Origin: Mantis religiosa
Lineage: Eukaryota > Arthropoda > Insecta > Mantodea > Mantidae
Direction: 5' to 3'
Assembly (NCBI GenBank): GCA_030765055.1
Contig: JAUKNK010000326.1
Location: forward strand, 932,479-996,478
Length of the DNA stretch: 64,000 nt
The position numbers were made by a program, and so were the translations under genes. The notes below the pieces were generated by a model, which saw only the letters and a program-made list of their open reading frames with translations, searched no databases and had not been told where the DNA came from. Numbering within the stretch: position 1 is the stretch's first letter; every line of letters starts with the position of its first letter. Of this stretch, positions 22,685 through 35,639 are shown piece by piece.

Positions 22685-24410
22685 CCAGGGATGTAAGCAC
22701 TCAAAATGTGTAAACACGATACCAAACATTTACAAATTACGGAGAAATATCCAAAGTTAGATATGTATTACAGAGTCTAATTTGTAAGTTGCATTTATTC
22801 AATGTATCTGCACGTCTTTTTCTGCTACTTATGTGTAATGTTCTGTATCTGGTAAATCATTACATGTGTATGGACGAATCTTATTAACGAAACATGTGGA
22901 TCCCTTTATAATGGTTAATTTATGCTAATTTGTCAATAATTTCAGAGATATTTACTGTTGTTTCCAAATCTCTAATATCTTTGAATCTTTAAAATGTTAA
23001 TATACATTACTTCCAACTTCATGGTAATAACAATGATCTTGAAAGACAGGATGTAACAACACACTGTTAACTATTATTTCAGTCTCCTCTATTGCTCTTC
23101 TATAACAACTACATGTGTAATATAACTGACAGCTATTATCTTAAACGTTAGGCAAATAGAAAAATAAGTTATGGTTTGCGAAAGCAGTGTGCATGTAGCA
23201 TATTAAGCTGGTTTTGAAAACATTTAGCAATAAGACACATTGCTTTAGTTATGTTGATTGTCCCCAAAAATTGGAAGAGCCAATTCCATTACCAACCGCC
23301 CATTTCTATCCAGAGATGTCACAACATGTAATATGTTAAAGGAGCATACAGGATATGTCATTATTTACAAATTTTAGTAACTAATTTTAATTACGTGGTC
23401 TATGTAAAGTTGAGTTTTTAATTATGTTTCATTTAGTAGGAATTAGAGGAGGCTTGAGTGTATACACAAAAAATTTCGAATTGACAATTGTTATATCTGA
23501 GAATGAAAGTCATCTAGATTAGATATATATTTAAGCGTATCTCTGCATTGTGCTTCCTATTGATATACAATCAGAAGCTTATTTGGTGAATTTGCGGGAT
23601 GTTTTGAGGTTGCATTTAATCTTTGAAGTGCTTTCTGTTCTTCTCACCATTGTTACCTGAGGCATACGATTCAAACATAATTGGCGTTTGTGACACGATT
23701 CAACATTTCTCTCATATTTGTGAACAGTGCTGTTGTGGAATATGAGGCACTATAAGTTTTTAACTGATATGTTTTAAGTTACATTCCAATTTTTAACTCT
23801 ACCTGGTACGTACATTAAGCAAATGGAGTATTACATTCCTCCCTTAAATGCGATATCAAGAATTCACTGGAATTATGTTCTGGACACAATGGATTAAAAA
23901 ATGTGGAAGCACGTTTTTTAAGACTGACAACACCATTCACTACAGGCAAAATTACGTTCAGATTTCCAGGAATGTGAGAAAGATTAACGACAGATTTTCC
24001 ACATAAGCTACTGTTCAAATTCTATAAATCCTACTTTTCTATAAAAATGACGTTGGTTACACTGCAATGTCTGAAATCGAATAAAACGTATTCCTATTTA
24101 AGTTTTCTAGCAATATCCTGAAAATGCTCTACAATTGGATTACATTGTCATCGCTGGTAAACTGTTAAAGATAAACTCTTACTGCACAAAGAAGTGAAAG
24201 TGCTTAAACAGAAAATTTCCCTGTTTCGCTGTTTGTCCGAAATTACTAAAACTAAGATCTTCTCATTTATGAAATGGCTATTCAATTTTTTATATATGTT
24301 AGCCGTGCAGGCGTATGGAATGTTATATACATTAAAACATTTGACAATCACTTCAAACCTAACACTTTATGCTCATAATCTTCTTGTACCTAACAAAATA
24401 CCAGTAAGTT
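22685..24410 (+). repeat. Background repeat, blocks B and E, copy 1
   Basis: 22685-23560 aligns with 36046-36925 and 45303-46186 (GCACTCAAAATGTGTAAAC, GTGTATGGAC.AATCTTATTA). The core is the variant TATCCAGAGATGTCACAACA at 23308. 23560-24410 aligns with 57900-58330, 62120-62410 and 46975-47455 (ACCATTGTTACCTGAG, CATACGATT.AAAC, GTACATACATTAA). No gene. Confidence 0.65.
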
Positions 24411-25559
24411 GACGTTTACATGAGACAGACAGAGCAATAGACGTTTGTAATTTTACTGGAGATAAACTCAGTCTTACACAACAGACCAAGACTTTCAAAA
24501 TGTATACGAATTCCACTCACACGATCTGCTCAACTCATTCTTCAACAAATTACTGCTGCAGTGTCTTATGAGCTCATCTACTTCCTGTACATCAGCATGC
24601 AGAAATTAGCTGAACTTCCATGTTGTCAAATCTCCGTTATTATTTATATTTCTTACAGCCAGGTACAATGACTGACAAGCATTTTTAAACAATCTGATGT
24701 ATATTTACTAGTAGGTGGGACTAAAATACATCAGACTTAACCGATTATAAAATATTTTAAGACGTGGTCTCTATGTTCCAGTTTTCTCATTTCATTGCCT
24801 TTGTGTATTGTCGCGAGCATTGTTCGGGCCAGCCGCACAAAATGTGCCGCGCGGAGAGATAAGGGACGGATAGTGCAGCACGAAGGTGAAGAGCATGTGA
24901 AAAAGAATGAGGATAGCGCGGAGATAAAAGGCTTGTCGAAAGAAATAAAATTAGGTAACTGGAAAATTCTAGAAACATCTTGATTGATAGAGAACATTCC
25001 ACAGACGTATGGAATTACGATTGGAGCCCCGATCGTGAGTGAGAGACAGAGTGTAATCCCAATGGGATCTTGTGCATGTAGCAGTGTTTTGAAAGTGAAC
25101 TCTTGTTTGTGGTCAATGACCTTAAACATTGTATTTGTGTATGCTACGTACTTCTTCTACTATAAGGGTATACCAAAGTTTTGTTTCTACGGAAATAGCA
25201 TTGTGAATTTCTGCAACTTTGGCTTTTAATTCTACTAATGCACCAAGTCACAGGATCAACACATCAGACCCAATTAGAACTTCCTATAGAGAATCTCCTA
25301 ATTGTAACACCGACTTTACTGGCAGTAAAGTAGTGACCTCTGGTGACCGTAACGTTGACAACGAGGTTGTGTATTGACGAATTGAACAAATCTTTAGCAA
25401 ATCGCGATCTTATTGAAATTTAAAATTGTTTAAAGATCAGTGAAGTTTATGTTACTAATAATTAAATTTGTGTAGTACGAATAGTAAAGTCAAACTTATA
25501 GATACACTGTGTATTAACAAGTAGTTCATATATGTATAAGATTCAAGGAGTGACAATTT
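24411..25559. other. Unassigned region with a repeat remnant and an unrecognised GC-richer patch
   Basis: 24411-24560 resembles block H (AGCAATAGACGTTTGTA and CACACGATCTGCTC). The patch 24820-25060 is richer in GC. On the minus strand 24737-25129 an open frame of 130 residues exists, but it has no motif I recognise and there are competing frames on the + strand. It adjoins the Gypsy gag relic and could be part of the same LTR element, but I see no paired LTRs. Confidence 0.35.
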
Positions 25560-26200
25560 AAAAACCTAAAGCGTTGTCGTTAGTAGTAGCTGTTGTCCGC
25601 CTGTTGTGTGAGCGATGTTGACGACCTCGTAGGTGTGATCGAGACTGAACCGATGTGTTGAATTAATTATTCCAAAGATATGGACTGCTAGCTTATTTCA
25701 ATGCTTTGGCTGCCAAGGCGACGACTTTGTCCAACGGAATTTCCCTTTGTGTTTGTAGAATATCCTGTACTTGCCTATAGGAAGACGCTTGATCCATAAC
25801 TGCCTCGGGAGGTTGTCCTGGATCTGTACAGCTTTGACTAAAGATCGGAGATGGTGAAAGAACTTGGAAAGCTTTCTGTCCCCAAGTTCTTCTTCCATGA
25901 GGATTTGCCGCACTCTCTGTCCGTCAGAGAGTGATAGTCGACGGACGAGTTCAGTTCTTAAATGTAAATACGCATCCTGAACTGGAGGATTGATGATGAT
26001 ATCCTCTAACTCTCCGGTAAATCGACTGTCAAACTTCGAAACTATATGTGTCATCTTGTGTTATGTCAGCGACACTGACCTGGGCTTCTGCTTGGACGAA
26101 CCAGAGCGGCTCACTGTTACACTGACCTGTGATTGTAATAGGTCTGATGAAGCAAGCGCTTGCTGTTGTAATTGTTGCTGAAACTGTTGATTTGGTAGCT
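25560..26200 (-). pseudogene. Ty3/Gypsy-type gag relic
   Basis: On the minus strand the reading starts near 26180 with EPLWFVQAEAQVSVADIT, shifts frame near 26050, and continues with VSKFDSRFTGELEDIIINPP, LRTELVRRLSLSDGQRVRQI, EEELGDRKLSKFFHHLRSL and QLWIKRLP. This is the conserved order of the capsid region of insect Ty3/Gypsy gag proteins, which would build the virus-like particle. A frameshift and stops break it. After 25700 the frame can be followed weakly (LDKVVALAAKA). No zinc knuckle, protease or pol sequence and no LTR pair is seen, so it is an isolated fragment. Confidence 0.75.
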
Positions 26201-26284
26201 AGAGTTCTCTTATTTGAATTACCCAACTTAAATAACTGCTTCAAACAATAACTGTATATTGATAACAGCATTAAGATATACATA

Positions 26285-26840
26285 TTCATTCATTCATATA
26301 TTCAAGCAGCTGGCGGCTGACTGAGGGTCAGCACGATATGTGTCATTCGTGTACCTGTCCTACACGGACTTAACCACTTAATGACAGGAAATGTGGGGTT
26401 TTGCAGGTTGGTGGTTTAAGATTAGGTAGTTGAGAAGAAGGGAGGTAGCCGTAGCTCCTCATGGTAGCCAACTCGGTTGCAACGCTATGTGAGCACCGCT
26501 GGTGTGATAATTTTAGGAAGAGTTTAATTAAGAAAGTCTATTAATTTCAAACCGCGGGGAAGCCGGTAGAGCTTGTAGCGTCTTTCGGAGGTTCTACAGT
26601 TCCCTAGAGACCTAACCAGGGCGGTCTGATGTTGAGGCAAACTCACGTAGAATTTTGTGGCCCGGCGCCTAATGACATCTTCCACATAGTGCAGACATGA
26701 GGCTTCATGAAGGTATCTCACGGGAAACCTCCAGCAAACAGAATAGATGGCCCTAAGACATCTATTTTGTACACGCTGAATTTGTCGCAGATTGGTTCCT
26801 GCGGCCATGCCCCAGATCTCACAAGTATAAAGCATGATTA
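26285..26840 (-). mobile_element. 3' fragment of a Jockey-clade element (copy J4)
   Basis: The minus-strand frame 26835-26524 encodes MLYTCEIWGMAAGTNLRQIQ, RAIYSVCWRFPVRYLHEAS and YVEDVIRRRATKFYVSLPQH. It matches the ORF2 C-terminus of copies J1 and J2 (LYACEVWGMAAD, SIYSVGRFYPVRFLHEAS). The following 3' UTR (26523 down to about 26300) holds a hairpin (CGTGTA / TACACG, 26348-26366). It ends in a tail of GAAT/TGAA repeats (about 26283-26305). It is the only Jockey copy in the window in minus orientation, and it is heavily 5'-truncated. Confidence 0.8.
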
Positions 26841-27500
26841 CATAGTTTTGCTGTTTTGTATCTCTGTATCTGTTACTATGGCGGTGATCGTCGATGCTAG
26901 TTGCTGCAGTGCTGCCCTCTCGTTCTGCTGGTGTTAATATATAGTACGAGCTCTCGCCACAACGTCATTACTACAATATTCAATATTAACTATTATGTTA
27001 CAGTGATACATTAGTAAAAGTTAATACAGGAATTTTTAATACACTTCTCCTGATAAGTATTTGGGCTAAAAGATATCTTGAGGTCTGGAAACTTTGTAGC
27101 CAACATTTGATAATGCTTCTGTAGCTCTGTAGGTAGTATCTAACCGTTCCAATGACTAAACATTATTAATAAATATTTGATGCAAGTTGAAAATTTATTT
27201 TTAATATATATGTGTTTAATAAATAACAAGAATGGTATCCATTGCAAAAAGGTTGAGACGTACTGGCATAAGCCAAGTGAAAGCTGGTTTAAAAAGTGTT
27301 TCATTTTGTATCATATATAATTACCCCTGCTTTGTTTTCCATATTGTTGTTCACACTGCCTGCATACTAAAATATGTGTCTTATGTTAACTTTTGTACAT
27401 ATATATGCTATTAAACCTTATACCTCTGGACATGTTCAATGTTCACAGCCTTTTCTGGCTACAAGGGAACCTACTGAACGCAAATCAATCTAATCTAATT
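26841..27500. other. Unassigned region ending in an AATCT repeat tail
   Basis: No gene is recognised. 26841-26960 contains a short GC-richer piece. The right end reads CAATCTAATCTAATTTAATA (27486-27505) and abuts the background repeat (GGTTAATTACAATCGG). That looks like the 3' tail of another unrecognised + strand retroelement whose body I cannot identify. Confidence 0.35.
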
Positions 27501-27555
27501 TAATAAGGCGGGTTAATTACAATCGGACAGAGAGACAGACTGAGTGTTTTAAATC
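27501..27555 (+). repeat. Background repeat piece with left TSD of the composite insertion
   Basis: GTTAATTACAATCGGACAGA matches 34363 and 41455. It ends in GTGTTTTAAATC (27544-27555), repeated at 29288-29299. Confidence 0.8.
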
Positions 27556-27678
27556 CACCGCCACCGCCACCGCCACCGCAAACGCCACCGCCACCGCCAC
27601 CGCCACCGCCACCACCACCGCCACCACCACCACCACCACCACCACCACCACCACCACCACCACCACCACCACCACCAC
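27556..27678 (+). repeat. CCACCG/CCACCA microsatellite
   Basis: A run of CCACCG units grading into CCACCA. A second CCA tract with the same motif lies at the other side of the RT fragment (28977-29050). Confidence 0.9.
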
Positions 27679-28956
27679 CACTACTCCTATCGACCCATCT
27701 GTCTCCTGAATGTACTGGGTAAACTCTTTGAACGTCTGGTACTGGGACGCCTCATTAGTCAAATCGAACGCACCGGTGGATTAGCTGAAGCACAACACGG
27801 CTTTCGCACGGGACGGTCCACACTTACCGCCCTGAGGAAGGTGCAGGAACTAGCGGAGGGCGTCCAATCACAACCCGCGGCCGACGTCCCAAGTGTGCTC
27901 TTGTCACCCTTGATGCCCGAAATGCCTTCAATTCTGCACCATGGGGAGGCATTTTATCGGAGCTCAGTTCACGGCAGATAGTACCATATATCTATAATCT
28001 GCTGGCCAGTTACTTAGACGATCGGTTGCTGCTCGTAGGCAGTCACAGTCAAATGTACATGACCTGCGGTGTCCCACAGGGCTCAGTATTGAGCCCCACC
28101 CTGTGGAACGTCTACTTTGATGGAATTCTGAGATCACCTATACACCCAGGGGTCACGCTTACAGCCTACGCAGACGACCTCGCCCTCACTATAATTGCCC
28201 CTGATGCAGTCTCTCTGGAACTAGCTGGCAATGAAGCTCTGGCAGAACTAGATCGCTCCCTGACAGCCAAGAAATTAGGATTGGTGCCCCACAAGACAGA
28301 AGTAGTACTGCAGGTGGGTGGCAGGAAGGTCCCAGCTGTCAACCTCCAGCTTGGTACCTTGGTCACCCGGAGTCAGGATTCCCTGAAATACTTAGGTATA
28401 CATCTAGCCCGAAATATGTATATGGGTACTCACGTACGCTCTATTGTTACGAAAGCCAGCGTAGCCGTCGCGCATTTAAGTAGAATAATGCCGAATATAG
28501 GAGGCCCTAAGGAAACCAGTCGCAGAATTCGCTTCTCAGTTGTCTCCTCTATCCTGCTCTATGGTGTGAGCATCTGGCAAAAGGCACTTGACCGCAAATT
28601 GTATACTACTCAGCTCCTCAGCGTGCAGCGCAAGGTTGCGATACGAATCACCAGCGCGTATCGGACCACTTCAACCAAGGCATTACTGGTGTTGGCCAGA
28701 ACGCCCCCTGTTACTTTGTTGGCCCAAGCGTGCCTCTTAAGGGAACGGACTGAGACACGCAGAGCCGAGGCCCGGCAGCAGCTATTGGAAGAGTGGCAGG
28801 AGTTATGGGACATGAACGACGGAACCGCCCGCTGGACACGACGTTTAATCCGCAATATTACACCTTGGTATACGCGCAGAAGGGGAGGCGTCAACTTCTA
28901 CCTCACCCAGTTCGTCACAGGACATGGATGTTTTAGCCTGAGCCGCCTTTCGTAAG
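27679..28956 (+). pseudogene. R1-clade reverse transcriptase fragment
   Basis: The frame opens with YSYRPICLLNVLGKLFERL and AEAQHGFRTGRSTL. It shifts near 27895 into VTLDARNAFNSAPWGGIL (motif A) and runs open from 28026 with MTCGVPQGSVLSPTLWNVYF (motif B), TAYADDLAL (motif C), LKYLGIHLA, LLYGVSIWQKAL, SVQRKVAIRITSAYRT and FYLTQFVTGHGCF, ending at a stop at 28953. The endonuclease and N-terminal RT are missing, and so is the C-terminal zinc finger that normally follows TGHGCF. It is GC-richer and clearly different from the R1-clade element at 14814-19926, so a second R1-clade family is present. Confidence 0.85.
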
Positions 28957-28976
28957 ATTTTTCCCCTGTATAAAAA

Positions 28977-29147
<171 letters not shown>

Positions 29148-29201
29148 TAATACAATCTTTGGGTTGTGTACAGTTACGGTATGTACACAATCGTCATTTT
29201 T

Positions 29202-29287
29202 CAGGCTAGAAGTATTTCGAGGTGCTCACGTATCTCGTCTTCCACGGCTTCCTTTATCCTGGCGTCGTGCTGTATCAGGGTGACGAT
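29202..29287 (-). pseudogene. C-terminal end of a retroelement ORF, minus strand
   Basis: From the TSD inward the minus strand encodes LIQHDARIKEAVEDEIREHL and a few more residues before a stop at 29202-29204. Its position right at the TSD and its charged helical character suit the end of a non-LTR ORF2. It is too short to assign to a family. Confidence 0.4.
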
Positions 29288-30299
29288 GTGTTTTAAATCA
29301 CTAAGGACATAACATTTATTTACCTCAGCTTTATTTTCCTGTGATTTACAACACTGTCTAGTGGACTATATCGGAACTATAAACACACAAATTGTATGTG
29401 ATTGCATGACTCACAACCAATATTTCGAATAAATAAAAAACAGTCGTTACATAACCAACTATCTTCCAAGAATGCAATCATACCAACCTGCGGAGACAAT
29501 CCTCTACATTAACACAGCAGTGAGAGTACTTTCTTGTTTTCTGTAAAGAGTTTCTAACAATATTACCAAATATCATATGTATATAATACGACATATAATA
29601 ATATGTGTATAATAAGACATATAGTGAGGCGCTTGTTAACTAACAGTTCGGTCTACTATGTCCCTCTTGTATATAAAACGAAATACGTAATTAAACTGTT
29701 TGTATAAACGTTTACATAAACTTGTAGCAAGTACACAAGTATTAATAGAAGACTGAGTTAAGAAAGTTGTGGGAGTGTAATACATCAACCTAACCTCGTA
29801 AATATATATTATATAGGACACCACGTCATTAAAGTTATCTGGGTTGTACAGTGCAGCTGATGTTTTGATTGACAATGAATGGAATAATCAATGCTTTGAC
29901 GGGCGTCACCTTACTGTCCATAGATGGCTCTGCAAGCTATAGATTATCTTGCAGTATGAGATTTCTAAATAAATACAATGTCTTATAGCAGATTATAATT
30001 GTGTTGACGAGCTATAGCTTATAATTAGTTGATTCTTCCGGATTAGGAGGGAAAAGTGTCTAATGCATATATTTAAGCAATAGCAACCGAACAAATATTT
30101 ATTTTTGGGAGGGGAAGTATCCTAAACTTAGTATATCACTTAACATTTCAACATCGTTTTTTATAGGTACATTACCAATTCCAGGATAAAATGCTTTATA
30201 TTTTCATGTTAAATCCAAAAGCATTTGAAGTATCATATTGAAAAGCGCACCATGTACAAAGAGATATAACAAATGAATAATTACTCCAAAACTAGATTT
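29288..30299 (+). repeat. Background repeat copy A2
   Basis: It starts with the right TSD (29288-29299) and continues as in A1. Landmarks: ACTAAGGACATAACATTTAT, CACACAAATTGTATGTGATT near 29388, TTAAACTGTTTGTATAAACG near 29691 and the core TGTCCATAGATGGCTCTGCA at 29915. After about 30160 comes an unoccupied version of the insertion hotspot (TTTTTTATAGGTACATTACC). Confidence 0.75.
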
Positions 30300-31005
30300 A
30301 TAATAGAGGTTTTCCTTATTTTGCACTTTTGAGCGTGATATCTGTTACAATGTTACAGACACAATCTGCGTTTCGCTTGTGAAAAACCTTGTTTTTGTAG
30401 AGTCTATGGTAAAACCATACGTGGTGTAACGCGTTACCAGGTGACGTAGGTCGTAGTTTGTTTTTTCCCTCTCGTCCGTAGAGCAGAGATCAGGCCAGAT
30501 GGCTCTGTACTTCTCGATGAGAGTTTGAAGTAAATCTCGTAGGGCTTGGTATTTGGTAGCCAAAACTGCATTTTGATGTCGTCAATGGTTAATACATATC
30601 TTAGTCTTCAGTGTGCTAGGTTCCCAATGCCTAGAATCCTTTTCAAGTAACGAGCTCTGACTTTGTCTATTGTTATCATATCACTGGTGGCTACAGATCT
30701 CTTAAACCACCTTATAGAGATCATGTCATGGTGCTGTGAGGCCTGTGTACCCATGACTGGTCACCATACCCAATTTTAGCCACTGAGAACCATCATTGTC
30801 ATTGTGGAAGTTATCGTCAGATTTTGTGCTTCTGCTAAGCTGTGTCCTAAGGCCAACACTGCCTGCTATTTCTCACTCTTATTGAAACCTCGATCATGTG
30901 TGCCGCATTGGTAACAATATACTTCATTGTGTTTAACTTTTATACAATTCTGACAGTTTGGGAATAAACCATTGAATTACACGTAACTTTTGCACCAAGT
31001 GTGTG
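30300..31005. repeat. Repeat block C, copy 2
   Basis: Homologous to 7336-8035 (TTTTGAGCGTGATATC, AGGGCTTGGTATTTGGTAGCC). The minus-strand frame 30563-30345 gives KYQALRDLLQTLIEKYRAIW and DLCSTDERE, the best-preserved version of the unidentified peptide. Confidence 0.65.
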
Positions 31006-31860
31006 TCAGAAATAGTCCAGGAAACAGTAACAGTTTTAGAAATGAACGTTTAACATAAAATGTAATTAACGATGGCTTAAAACAAGAATCTCGTTTATGT
31101 TCAGTGTTTCACACTTATATGAGCCATATTGTTAGAAAATTAAAAGACCTACCAGCAGGAATAAATATAAATATAATAATGCATTAAGTTTGCCATTCTA
31201 TGCATATTACTTAATAGTACAAGGCAGAGAGGACAATCTACAAAGAAGTGTGCACAGGTTAGAGAAACTGATCCGGAATTATGGTTTAAATATAACAGCA
31301 GAAAGGTAAAAGATCGTAGCATTTATTGGAAACAGAAGTAAGACATGGAAGACAGTCTTAAACAATAAGGTCTTGCAATAGGTGAGAACATTTAATTACG
31401 TGATATGCAATGTAACCTTTAAAACGAATAATGAAGAGATAGGTAAAAAAATGAGCAAATTTGAACATAGGCTTTCAATAATAGCTCGACCCTCGCAAAG
31501 AAAAACCCGGAAACGTTACAACTGTTAAAGTTCTACTGTAAGACCAGGAGACAAAAGAATGGAGCCAAATAAACGCGATAGAAATGAAGTATCTGCGAGC
31601 AGTGAAACGATTTAAGGACAAGATAATATTAGAAATGAAGAAGTAAGGAAGGAATTAAATATATATTCGTTAACAGAAAATATACAAATAAATAGAAAAG
31701 CCATATGTAAAACCTGATAACTGCCGTATTCCATTAGTCATAGAAATATAAACATCTGGTAATAGAACTATAGGAAGACGAGGCCGAACAGAAGTATTGT
31801 CCTAAACCATGGAGAGTTGACGATATTTGTAGAAAGGGTTATGTTACATATTTACAATGT
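31006..31860 (+). pseudogene. Relic of a non-LTR reverse transcriptase, copy D2
   Basis: The same arrangement as D1, following block C. Readable parts are GLKQESRLCSVFHTYMSHIV (motif B region), YAYYLIVQGREDNLQRSVHR (decayed YADD), NYGLNITAEK, FNYVICNVTFKTNNEE, EMKYLRAVKRF and, at the end, CPKPWRVDDICRK. The sequence of blocks resembles the last third of an RT with its C-terminal extension. It is decayed beyond function, and its clade is uncertain. Confidence 0.55.
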
Positions 31861-34255
31861 AATTTACTATCCTACAAAATCCTTATCCAACTGTGAGGTT
31901 TAATTATTCCATATTTATATCTCTTACGGTTTACTAGTAACAGGAAACATGTTCACAACAAAGAGAACTTCTAGCAACACTCCGGGATATACCCTTCTGT
32001 CATTAAATTATATAAAATATATACTATTTTACTAGAAATATTCTAGCCATTTATAAACAATTAAATTTATATGAACCTTTACCATTAAACGGTAGTTTGG
32101 AATGATTGTGTACAAAGTACTCCGTGTCATATACTTATAAGATGCCAAACTGAAATATAAAATTTAACCACTTTGCTTTAGAATTACTTTATTCACAAAC
32201 ACACAGACTTTGTTCCTTTTTGGCATCTCAAAACGTGTATTTACACTGAACTCCCTTAATTGCTCTAAGTATGCAACACAAAGAAAATGTTAGTTAAAAC
32301 AGCTGATATATTCTCCTGATTAGATTACATTCATTTACTTATACATTTATATGTACTGTTTGACTTTAATTCACAAATGTTCCAAACGCTACGAGGGCAT
32401 TCAGCTGTTTACCTTCGGAAATACTCGGCCATGGAATAATTAAGGATATTTAATATGATTTTAATACATGGAAAATCTTACAGTATTGTAATTTTGTGGA
32501 CAATATTTATCACAATCACTTTCAAAATAATCTAGAAGTCTTATGTTACACTAGAGAAGCTGAAAACCTTCCTTTGACATCCGCAAGTCAACTTTTTTGT
32601 ATATACGGTTCAGAGCTAAAGTCTCAAATGCAGTTTCACTGTATTATTGTGAATTTTTCACCACTCTGACATCATATTAATAAAATTGTTACAAGAATTA
32701 TAATAACAACGTCAAAAAAGACTTTCAAACCAAGGAATCCTCACCCAGGAGAGCATTTTCTCTTACATTACCGACTTCAATACTTATTTGCAACTTTAAC
32801 GTTTTATATTTATAGACAAACTGGCAGGCGTACTTGCAGCAGTCATGGAAACATTTAGAGTTAGTTTTACAAGATCTACAACGTCCTGTAGTAAAGTATG
32901 TCATACTTTTTACATGATCAGTGCATAAGAAAGCAGTAAGACAAAATCATAGAATTAGATAAGAAGATTGTCCCAACAGATCGCTAAATAATGTCCATTT
33001 AGCTGATTTTTGTTGTATTTAGCTCCTGTGTTCCTGCATTTAGCATTATTTACAATGACTCTCTTTGACTTGTACTATTTGGTAATGTTTTAATGGCCGT
33101 TCTCGATACGTTGTTTTGTTTTGGTACAAATGTATTCTATTCCCTTATGACTTAACGTTTATTAACCAAACCTAACCCAACAACACCTCCTCCTTGACGT
33201 AGACCTAAGTTAGAGCATTTCTCCCCGATATGTTGACTTTAGCCATTTTATAATCTATTCAAAACCTTCGGATGCATCCTCTCCAAATTCTCACATATCA
33301 TTATTTTACTATTCCTTTATCTGCTTGTCCAGGGCATTTTGAGTCAGTAATACAGTTCTTTATGCCCTTCTTCCAAATTTTGATAGATGTTTTATCATAT
33401 TACAAAGTAGCTTGCAGCTTTTTCTTATGTATTTTCGATTACTGCTATTAGTATTCTCTAAATTACAAGATGTGTCTAATGAACACTAACCTATAAACAC
33501 TTCAATATCAGTAGTTAGAATACCATTAGCGATTGTTTTAAACCTGTTATGAGCAAGGATAAATACATAGAAAGCTAAAGTTAAATAAAACTGTGAAAAA
33601 TAGTACTTCAAAACAAAGACACGGTTAGTTGAGGTTAGGTAAGACTTAAAAATTTGTTGACCCTACTCGAGATGTTATCAGATGTAGGAGATAGAATATT
33701 TACAAAATATTAATAAACCTCAATATAATACTGTAACAATTCACAGACTATACATCATAAGTACTTCAACAACAAAGACTATAGTGAATTTCAAATGTTT
33801 GTCCTTTAGGTCTATCAGACAGATAATCCGAGTCTTTGTGCTTTGCTAAATTGCATTTCACGTTTCTGAGCAGGAAAATAATGTTTATTTTTTATAATAA
33901 ATGGTGAGGTACTGATTCATATGTATTTAACCTCAAATAACGTTCACAAAGCACGCCTATTACATAATGAACCATCAGCTACGAAAGACGAGTACCTTAC
34001 AACATGAAAAAATCCTAGATCTACATATGCTTTACTACAATAAACTTGAGTTCATATATTTTGTAAAATATCTCTTAACACCTTTGCGATATTTATATTG
34101 ACATATAATCAATTTAAGTTCTAATTTTGTAGTAAGGTCTTTGAGATCTTCGCTTACAAGTATTTCATATTTAACATTGAAATTCAAAACCCGAAAAATC
34201 TTTCTACCAATGTGTTATACTAACAATTTATGTTGACATAAATACTTTAACAGAT
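31861..34255 (+). repeat. AT-rich region with block F, copy 1
   Basis: 31861-32800 shows no gene. 32820-32900 matches 50985-51070 (CATGGAAACATTTAGAGTTA, CAACGTCCTGTA). 32920-34255 aligns continuously with 40010-41340 at an offset of 7,090 bp (AAGCAGTAAGAC; TCTTTGACTTGTACTATTTG; CGATACGTTGTTTTGTTTT). No coding potential. Confidence 0.65.
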
Positions 34256-35639
34256 TTAAATACAACATTCCCATATAGAAATCAGGGTAAAGGATGTCTA
34301 CTGTCTTGGAAATTATGATTCTACATATAATTTTAGCATATGATTTTTGTTTTTGAGGCGAGTTAATTCCAATCGGACGGAGAGACAGAATGCGTGTCTT
34401 AAATCACTAAGGACATAACATTTATTTACCTAAGTTTTAATTTCCTATGATCTACAACACTGTCTAGTGGCATATACCGCAACTATAAACACACAAATTG
34501 TATGTGACTGCATGACTCACAAACAATATTTCGAATAAATAAAAAACATTCGTTACATAACCAACTATTTTCCAAGAATACAATCATACCAACCTGCGGA
34601 AAATTTCCTCTACATTAACTAAGTAGTGAAAGTACATTTTTATTTTCTGCATAGAGTTTCTAACATATTATTAAGATACCATATGTCTTATATATCTACT
34701 TGATTCAATAATATACCACTTTGATTTTCTGGAGACGAACTAGGACGCCTTAATCTTTCTGAATGTCCTCTATAATATTTGTTAGCTGATATGTCACGAC
34801 TTACAGACAAAGTGTTGGAATTAAATAAACCAGATTATGATAAAACTCTAACGTATGTAAATTATTTGATCGGATTTTCATATTTGCAGACATTTTTCTA
34901 GTTTTAAAAACCTAAGCTTCGTTCACCTGTTACTCGTCATTTATGGGAATAGTAACAAACGAAAGACGGGATATAGCAGGCCGATTGTTAACTAACATTT
35001 CAGTCGCCCATATCACTCTTGGTTATACAACGAAATATGTGATTAAACTGTTTTGTATAAACGTTTACATAAACTTGTAGCAAGTACAACATTGTGGCTT
35101 TGTACAGGACTGGGCTAAGAAGGCTGTGTGAGTGTAATTCATTAACCTAACCTTGTAAGTATGTATGATATAGGATACCACGTCATTTTAGTGTACGTCG
35201 GTTGTGCAGTTCTGGTTGACAAAGTATTGAATACTGAATCATTTGACCTAACTCTCCTCTCTGTCCATAGATGGCTCTGTAAGCGTTATATTATCGCGCA
35301 GTGTAAGATTTCTAACTAGCCAGAATGTTTTATGGCAAATTATAATTATATTGATAATTTATATGTTATAATTAATTGGCTTTTGCTGAGTGGGAATCAA
35401 AACTATCTGGTGCATATGCTTAGACAATAGCAACCGAACATAAATTTGTCTTTGAGAGGGGAAGTGTCCTATAGGTAGAATATCTGTGTGCCTTTGACCT
35501 TTAAATTTCATAGGTGCATTGACATTTTTGTCTTGAAAGTGATACTTGCATCAAATTCCAAAAACAAACAAGTATTCTGATATTAAGAATCGCGCAATGT
35601 ACAAAGAAAATTACCCAAGGAAACCGAATTTTATAATCT
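34256..35639 (+). repeat. Background repeat copy A3
   Basis: Full version of block A: ACTAAGGACATAACATTTAT near 34407, CACACAAATTGTATGTGACT near 34491, TTAAACTGTTTTGTATAAAC near 35044 and core CTGTCCATAGATGGCTCTGT at 35261-35280. It carries an unoccupied hotspot, TTCATAGGTGCATTGACA, near 35509. It is the best uninterrupted reference copy in the window. Confidence 0.75.

Noticed and set aside
24737..25129. Minus-strand ORF of 130 residues
   Set aside because: It has no recognised motif and competing frames on the other strand. It could belong to the nearby Gypsy relic but cannot be supported as a gene.
24737..27000. LTR pair for the Gypsy gag relic
   Set aside because: No matching direct repeats with TG...CA ends and no primer-binding site could be found by eye on either side.
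27517..27762. Minus-strand ORF of 81 residues with long Val and Ala runs
   Set aside because: It is a translation of the CCACCA/CCACCG microsatellite.
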